Part shown: piece after piece, positions 59,520-64,000 of the stretch
How the letters are laid out: each line of letters opens with the position of its first letter
Numbering within the stretch: position 1 is the stretch's first letter
From: Streptomyces malaysiense
GTDB taxonomy: Bacteria > Actinomycetota > Actinomycetes > Streptomycetales > Streptomycetaceae
Length of the DNA: 64,000 bases
Direction of reading: 5' to 3'
NCBI RefSeq assembly: GCF_000980885.2
Contig: NZ_LBDA02000048.1
Location: 1-64,000, forward strand
Notes under the pieces: model-generated
What the model was told of the DNA's origin: nothing
Database searches by the model: none
Seen by the model: only the letters and a program-made list of their open reading frames with translations
Program-made: the position numbers and the translations under genes

Positions 59520-60256
59520 TGACTTCTGATACGACTTCTGATGCGAGCGAGATCGAGAAGCTTCGTGTACTGATCACTTCCGCCCGGGTCGTGCTCTGGG
59601 ACTTCGACGGACCCATCTGCCGGCTGTTCGCCACGCACAAGGCCGAGCGGATCGCCGCGGACCTGGTGGCCTGGCTGGAGCGGCAGGGCCTGCACGGCCT
59701 GCTCACCCCGGCCGAACGCGGCACCCCGGACCCCCAGGTGGTGCTGCGCGCGGTGGGCCGCCGCCGGCCCGGCAGCGACCTCGTCACCGGCCTCGAGGAA
59801 CGCCTCACCCAGGAGGAACTGCGGGCCGCCGCCTCCGCGCTGCCCACCGCCTGGGCCGACCCGCTGATCCGCACCTGGACGGCCGTCGGCACCCGGCTCG
59901 CCGTCACCACCAACAACTCGCCCCGCGTGGTGCGCAGCTACCTGGAGACCCGGGGCCTGACCGCCTGCTTCGCCCCGCACCTGTACGGCCGTACCGAGCA
60001 CCTGCACCACCTCAAGCCCGACCCGCACTGCCTGCTGCGCGCCCTCAAGGCCATGGGCGCCGCCCCGGCCGCCGCCCTGATGATCGGCGACGCCCCCTCC
60101 GACCTCGCAGCCGCCCGCGACGCCGGGGTCCCCTTCCTCGGCTACGCCCGCGACGAGGCGCGGGAGAGGCCCCTGCGCACGGCCGGCGCCGAGCACGTCG
60201 TACGGTCGCTGGAACCGCTGCTGCGCCTGCTCAGGGCTGGGCGCGGGGTCGGTTAG
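59519..60256 (+). CDS. HAD-like hydrolase
   Basis: 245 residues from GTG 59519, overlapping the GntR stop by one base. HAD motif I LWDFDGPICRLF, motif II AVTTNNSP, motif III Lys in LKPDPHCLL and motif IV MIGDAPSDLAAA. A phosphatase of the phosphoglycolate phosphatase type. Coupled to the regulator and probably to the kinase-like gene downstream, suggesting a phosphorylated small molecule as common substrate. Confidence 0.85.
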   Translation: MTSDTTSDASEIEKLRVLITSARVVLWDFDGPICRLFATHKAERIAADLVAWLERQGLHGLLTPAERGTPDPQVVLRAVGRRRPGSDLVTGLEERLTQEELRAAASALPTAWADPLIRTWTAVGTRLAVTTNNSPRVVRSYLETRGLTACFAPHLYGRTEHLHHLKPDPHCLLRALKAMGAAPAAALMIGDAPSDLAAARDAGVPFLGYARDEARERPLRTAGAEHVVRSLEPLLRLLRAGRGVG

Positions 60257-60460
60257 CATGCGGACACGCGACCGGGTCACCGTCCGGCCGCGGGTACACG
60301 GGCGCGGGGTGCGGCGAGGTGCCGGGCCCCGCTCGCCGGATCGGCACAGCCGAGCGGCGGACCACCCGTTGGGCTACTCCACCGCGCCCGGAGGCCGTAC
60401 CGGCCACCACGGGGGAATAGCGTTTCCCCGGAACTGCCGCCCGGCAGGTCCTCCCCCTTT

Positions 60461-62656
60461 GTGCGATCGATCCCGGAGCGGCCAGTGGGCGCACCGTCGG
60501 TTCCCCCTACCGTCGTGGGGGAGCGCGCCGAAGCCATGCGGACGGACGCCGCCTGCCGTGCCTTCGTGGCCCGTGCCGCGGCCGCGGGGACGGCCCACGA
60601 GGGCCCGCGCCACCGCGACCACGTACTGCCGCTGACCGAACCGCTCGCCGGTCTGCTCGGCCGGGCCCCGGGCACGCTCGTGACCGTACGGCTGCCCCGC
60701 CCGGACGCGGCGCCCGCGGTGCGCACCTGGGACGGCGAGGCGGAGATCCTGCGCGCGGTCCACCGGGTGCTGCCCCGGGCGCCAAAGTGCCTGGCCGCCG
60801 GCGACGGATACGTCATCCACAGCCATGTGGACGGCCCCAGACCCCAGGACGGGCCGCCGCCGCGGGACATCGCCGCGCTGCTCGCCGCCCTCGCCCAGGT
60901 GCGCGGCACCGCGCTGCCGCCGCTGCCCCCGCACTGGCCGCGCAACCACACCGACTCCCAGGGTTTCCTGCGCACCGTCGCCCACCTCGCCGACCGGCAG
61001 GTCCGCAGGGCCGACTGGCGCAGGTACGGCGGCCTGTGCACCGCGCTCGGCGTCCCCGAGGACGCGCTCGCCCGGTTCGCCGACCGGGTGCCCGCGCTGA
61101 CCCGACGCCCCTACGTCCTGCTCCACGGCGATCTGCGCCGCACCCAACTGATCAACGCCGAGGACGGGTTGCACTGCACCGGCTGGGAACTGGCCGGCTT
61201 CGGCGACCCGTTGTACGACCTCGCCGTCCACCTCGTACGCACGCGCCGCCCGGAACCCGAGCGGGCCGCGGTCGTGCGCGCCTGGGCCGACGCGGTGGCC
61301 CGCGCCCGGCCCGCCGCCGTCGCCGGACTCGGCAAGGACCTGCCCCACTACCTCGCCCTCGAACACGCCCAGTCCCTCTACACCGAGGTCGTCCGGGCCG
61401 TCCGCGCCCTGGGCCGCTCCTTCGACCCGCGCTCCCTGGAACGGGCCACCGCCATCGTGGGCGACGCCCTGCGCGCGGCCGCCGAACCGCTGCGGCTCGG
61501 CCGGGTGCCCGGTGACGGGGAGATCGAACGGATCCTCTTCCGGCGCGGCGCCGCCCGGCCCGGCCGGCGCCCCCGGGCCATCGCCTGGTCACCGGACCGG
61601 CGGGTCCCCGAACACCCCGACTTCCCGCACCACGCGGTCGCCGACGCCCTGTTCCTGGAGGGCGCCGCCCCGGCCGAGCGGGTGTTCAAGGGCGCCGCCC
61701 ACCTCACCACCGTGCTCCGGGTGCCCGGCACCGGTTTCCCCGTCGTCGTACGGCGCGAGGTGACCGTCGTCCTGCGCCGCGAGCGCAGCTTCCTCAGCGA
61801 GCACGCCGTCCTCGCCGCCATCGAACGGTCCGGGGTGCCGGTCGCCGCCCCCCGGGTCCTCGCCCTGGGCACCAGCCACGCCACCGACCCGGCCCACCGG
61901 TACCGCGGCGACCGGTTCTCCGTCCACACCTACGAGGGCGCCCGCGACCTCGGCCGCCGGCCCGACCACCCGGTCGACGGGCTGCGCCCGCACGAGGCGG
62001 ACCACCTGGTCGACCAGCTGGCCGCGCTGACCGGGGTGGACCCGGCCGGCATCGACCCGCTCGGCGGCCGCCCCGGATTCCACGGCTGGCTCTGCGAGCA
62101 GCTCGTCGCAATGGTCGAGGCGCTGCCGAGACGGTCCCAGCAGGCGGCTCGCTTCCTCGGCCTGCCGGACGCGCCCCGGCTGCGCGAGATCCTCGCCCGC
62201 CACCGCGTCTTCGACCGGGCCCCCGCCCTGCTGCACGGCGACCTCAACCCCTGGAACCTGGTGCGCCGCGACGACGGTCCCCCGCTCACCCTCATCGACT
62301 GGGAGATGGCCCTGGTCGGGGACCCGCTGTACGAACTGGTCCGGCACATGCACCTCACCCCGACCCGGCCGGAGATCCGCGACCGCATGTTCCGCCGCTG
62401 GGCGGCCCGGCTGGACGCGCGGTACACCCATGACTGGCAGACGGACTGGCGGGTCTACCGCTGGATCGAGCTGGTGCGCTCGGCCTACGTCGACCTCGAC
62501 CGCCTGGTCACCGGATCCAGCCTGGACGCGCCCAACGTGCGTCGGGCGCTGGCGTCGTACGGCATGACGCTCGCCGCGGCGACGGCCTCGCTGGGGCTGT
62601 CCGGGCGCCCGTGGGGGCTGCCCCGGCTGGGGCTGCCGCGGCTGGAGCTCGGCTGA
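60461..62656 (+). CDS. Tandem APH-type kinase with inactive first domain
   Basis: 731 residues if GTG 60461 is used; ATG 60536 (GGGGAG upstream) is a good alternative of 706. Two aminoglycoside-phosphotransferase-like domains. The first has HGD (codons 61124-61132) but the catalytic HGDxxxxN is HGDLRRTQ and the metal-binding DWE is GWE (61181-61189), so it is probably inactive. The second has intact HGDLNPWN and DWEMALVGDPLYE (62234 onward). It would phosphorylate a small hydroxylated or amino compound using the C-terminal domain. It follows the HAD gene at about 200 bases. Confidence 0.85.
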   Translation: MRSIPERPVGAPSVPPTVVGERAEAMRTDAACRAFVARAAAAGTAHEGPRHRDHVLPLTEPLAGLLGRAPGTLVTVRLPRPDAAPAVRTWDGEAEILRAVHRVLPRAPKCLAAGDGYVIHSHVDGPRPQDGPPPRDIAALLAALAQVRGTALPPLPPHWPRNHTDSQGFLRTVAHLADRQVRRADWRRYGGLCTALGVPEDALARFADRVPALTRRPYVLLHGDLRRTQLINAEDGLHCTGWELAGFGDPLYDLAVHLVRTRRPEPERAAVVRAWADAVARARPAAVAGLGKDLPHYLALEHAQSLYTEVVRAVRALGRSFDPRSLERATAIVGDALRAAAEPLRLGRVPGDGEIERILFRRGAARPGRRPRAIAWSPDRRVPEHPDFPHHAVADALFLEGAAPAERVFKGAAHLTTVLRVPGTGFPVVVRREVTVVLRRERSFLSEHAVLAAIERSGVPVAAPRVLALGTSHATDPAHRYRGDRFSVHTYEGARDLGRRPDHPVDGLRPHEADHLVDQLAALTGVDPAGIDPLGGRPGFHGWLCEQLVAMVEALPRRSQQAARFLGLPDAPRLREILARHRVFDRAPALLHGDLNPWNLVRRDDGPPLTLIDWEMALVGDPLYELVRHMHLTPTRPEIRDRMFRRWAARLDARYTHDWQTDWRVYRWIELVRSAYVDLDRLVTGSSLDAPNVRRALASYGMTLAAATASLGLSGRPWGLPRLGLPRLELG

Positions 62657-62676
62657 GCACTGCGTAGGCTCGCCCC

Positions 62677-63294
62677 ATGGACGAGACGGAGCCGCGCGGG
62701 TCGGGCCTGCGGGAGCGCAAGAGGCAGCGGATGTTCCAGGAGATCTCGGACGTCGCGGTACGGCTGTTCCTGGAGCGGGGTTTCGACGCGGTGTCGGTGG
62801 CGGAGGTGGCCGCCGCCGCCGGCATCTCCAAGCCGACCCTCTTCCGGTACTTCCCGGCCAAGGAGGACCTGGTCCTGCACCGGATCGCGGACCACGAGGC
62901 GGAGGCCGCGCGGGTGGTCGCGGGCGAGCCGGACCCGGTCGACGCGCTGCGCCGGCACTTCCTCGCGGGCCTGGAGCGGCGCGACCCGGTCACCGGGCTC
63001 AACGACCACCCCCAGGTGCTCGCCTTCCACGCCCTGCTCTACGGCACCCCGTCCCTGGTCGCGCGCGCCTACCGGCACCAGGAGCGCTCGGAGGCGGCCC
63101 TCGCCGAGGCGCTCGGCGGCGATCTGGACGCCCGGCTCGCGGCCGGGCAGATCATCGCCGTCCAGCGGATCCTCGCCCTGGACAACTGGCGGCGGATCGC
63201 GGCGGGCGAGAAGGTCGCCGACATCGCGCCGGAGGCGGTGCGGGCGGCGGAGCGGGCGTTCGGGCGGCTGGCGGGTGTGTCGGCCGAGGGGTGA
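62677..63294 (+). CDS. TetR family transcriptional regulator
   Basis: 205 residues. N-terminal helix-turn-helix (FQEISDVAVRLFLERGFDAV, VAEVAAAAGISKPTLFRYFPAKEDL). C-terminal MftR-like helical domain (VQRILALDNWRRIAAGEKV). It lies 72 bases upstream of the helR-like gene and 20 bases after the kinase gene. Likely regulator of helR through the dyads at 63323-63353. Confidence 0.87.
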   Translation: MDETEPRGSGLRERKRQRMFQEISDVAVRLFLERGFDAVSVAEVAAAAGISKPTLFRYFPAKEDLVLHRIADHEAEAARVVAGEPDPVDALRRHFLAGLERRDPVTGLNDHPQVLAFHALLYGTPSLVARAYRHQERSEAALAEALGGDLDARLAAGQIIAVQRILALDNWRRIAAGEKVADIAPEAVRAAERAFGRLAGVSAEG

Positions 63295-63322
63295 GCGGCA
63301 CGGCAGCAGCTTATGAGATCGG

Positions 63323-63353
63323 GTTAAAAATTTAACTCGGTAACGATTTACCG
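63323..63353 (+). promoter_or_regulatory. Two AT-rich dyads in front of helR
   Basis: GTTAAA-aa-TTTAAC (63323-63336) and CGGTAA-cgat-TTACCG (63338-63353), just upstream of ATG 63367. In a genome this GC-rich such a stretch marks a promoter; the dyads are probably operators of the TetR gene upstream. No rifamycin-associated element of the GGGGCTT...AACCCC type is present here. Confidence 0.55.
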
Positions 63354-63366
63354 TACGCTGGGCGGC

Positions 63367-64000
63367 ATGACGCCACGCCCCGCCCTCACCGACGCCCTGC
63401 GCGCCGAGCGCGCCCACCACGACGACTGCCGGACCGCCCTCGCCGCGATGATCGAGGGCGCCGCGGAGCAGGTCGTCATCGGCGAGGACGTCTCCGCCTC
63501 CGGCGCCGACGCCGAGGTCCTCGGCCACCTGCTGCGCAGCCAGGCCAAGGCGCTGCGCGAACTCCCGCCGGGGCCCCTGTTCTTCGGCCGCCTGGACTTC
63601 GCCCGCGACCACCCCGAGCACGGCGGACTCCCCTTCCACCTCGGGCGGCTGCGGATCACCGACGGCCCCGCCGCCCCGCCCCTGGTGGTCGACTGGCGGG
63701 CCCCGGTCTCCCGAGCCTTCTACCAGGCGAGCGCCCGCGATCCCCAGGGCGTGGCGGTACGCCGGCGGTTCGGCTGGGCACCCGGCAGCACCGGGGAGAC
63801 GGCCGACCTCACCGGCTTCGAGGACGAGCACCTGGAGGACGGTGGCGCGGGCGGTGGCGGGACCGCGGCCGGGACGCTCCGGCCGGACGGCATCGTCGCC
63901 CACGAACTGGAGCGCCCCCGCGTCGGCCCGATGCGGGACATCGCCGCCACCATCCAGCCCGAGCAGGACGACCTCGTGCGCGCCGCCCTGGCCGACTCGG
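63367..64000 (+). CDS. helR: HelR-like RNA polymerase recycling ATPase, 5' part
   Basis: First 211 residues of a gene cut by the window end. N-terminal coiled-coil arm (LRAERAHHDDCRTALAAMI), GEDVSASGADAEVLGHLLRS, FFGRLDF, HLGRLRI, VVDWRAPVSRAFYQAS and VRRRFGW match the HelD/HelR UvrD-like family. HelR dislodges stalled or rifamycin-bound RNA polymerase in Streptomyces. The ATPase motifs are beyond the window and cannot be checked. Confidence 0.85.
   Translation, partial: MTPRPALTDALRAERAHHDDCRTALAAMIEGAAEQVVIGEDVSASGADAEVLGHLLRSQAKALRELPPGPLFFGRLDFARDHPEHGGLPFHLGRLRITDGPAAPPLVVDWRAPVSRAFYQASARDPQGVAVRRRFGWAPGSTGETADLTGFEDEHLEDGGAGGGGTAAGTLRPDGIVAHELERPRVGPMRDIAATIQPEQDDLVRAALADS

Overview
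The window is a high-GC chromosomal segment from a Streptomyces-type actinobacterium. The evidence is the GC-rich third codon positions, frequent GTG/TTG starts, and genus-typical genes: glnR, nur, rsiG, mshD (mycothiol), csoR, a PHO-box-controlled pst operon, an XRE/DUF397 pair and a helR-like gene at the right edge. From memory, the content follows the S. coelicolor region around SCO4126-SCO4190. I see no rRNA, tRNA, CRISPR array or insertion sequence.

Layout. (1) 0-1.2 kb: an isochorismatase-like hydrolase and a GNAT acetyltransferase. (2) 1.2-8.4 kb: a compact six-gene minus-strand cluster that looks like a chromosomal type IV secretion-like machine: pilin-like protein, TcpC-like protein, VirB6/TrbL-like membrane protein, PrgI/SCO6880-like protein, VirB4-like ATPase, and a VirD4-like protein whose Walker A motif is degenerate. 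It probably corresponds to cmdABCDEF of S. coelicolor. A VirB1-like lytic transglycosylase/NlpC-P60 protein lies at 14.9-15.9 kb. (3) 8.7-18.5 kb: a secreted sedolisin, an internally deleted second copy of it, a TetR/SDR pair, a second SDR, a secreted trypsin-like protease, a PAP2 phosphatase and a secreted bicovalent-type FAD oxidase. (4) 18.6-30.5 kb: a phosphate and polyphosphate block: PHO boxes, pstSCAB, pit with its DUF47 partner, csoR, and the translationally coupled set ppk-CHAD-NUDIX. (5) 30.8-34.1 kb: a YtrA-type GntR regulator with an ABC-2 transporter and a perfect palindromic operator, then mshD. (6) 34.3-40 kb: a two-component system, a small protein, an HtrA-like protease without PDZ, a LacI regulator and glnR. 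(7) 40.2-51 kb: a hydrolase, a MoaD-like protein, membrane proteins, an XRE/DUF397 pair, a DsrE-like protein, an LmeA-like protein, a sulfurtransferase operon preceded by a cysteine-containing leader peptide, three tandem membrane-anchored proteins and a nitrobindin. (8) 51.2-55.9 kb: an ABC exporter, a 43-residue Pro/Lys/His-rich peptide gene, nur, ygfZ and dtd. (9) 56-64 kb: rsiG, an Eis-like acetyltransferase, a repeat-rich 0.6-kb non-coding region, a GntR-HAD-tandem kinase/pseudokinase set, a TetR regulator and a truncated helR.

How it works together. Phosphate is taken up by PstSCAB (PhoP-controlled) or Pit and stored as polyphosphate by Ppk, with a CHAD protein in the same operon. GlnR, RsiG, the two-component system and HtrA connect the region to nitrogen control, development and envelope stress. 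The least explained elements are the His/Pro/Lys-rich peptide plus ABC transporter beside the nickel regulator nur, the secretion-like cluster with a dead-looking coupling ATPase, and the repeat array upstream of the GntR/kinase set.
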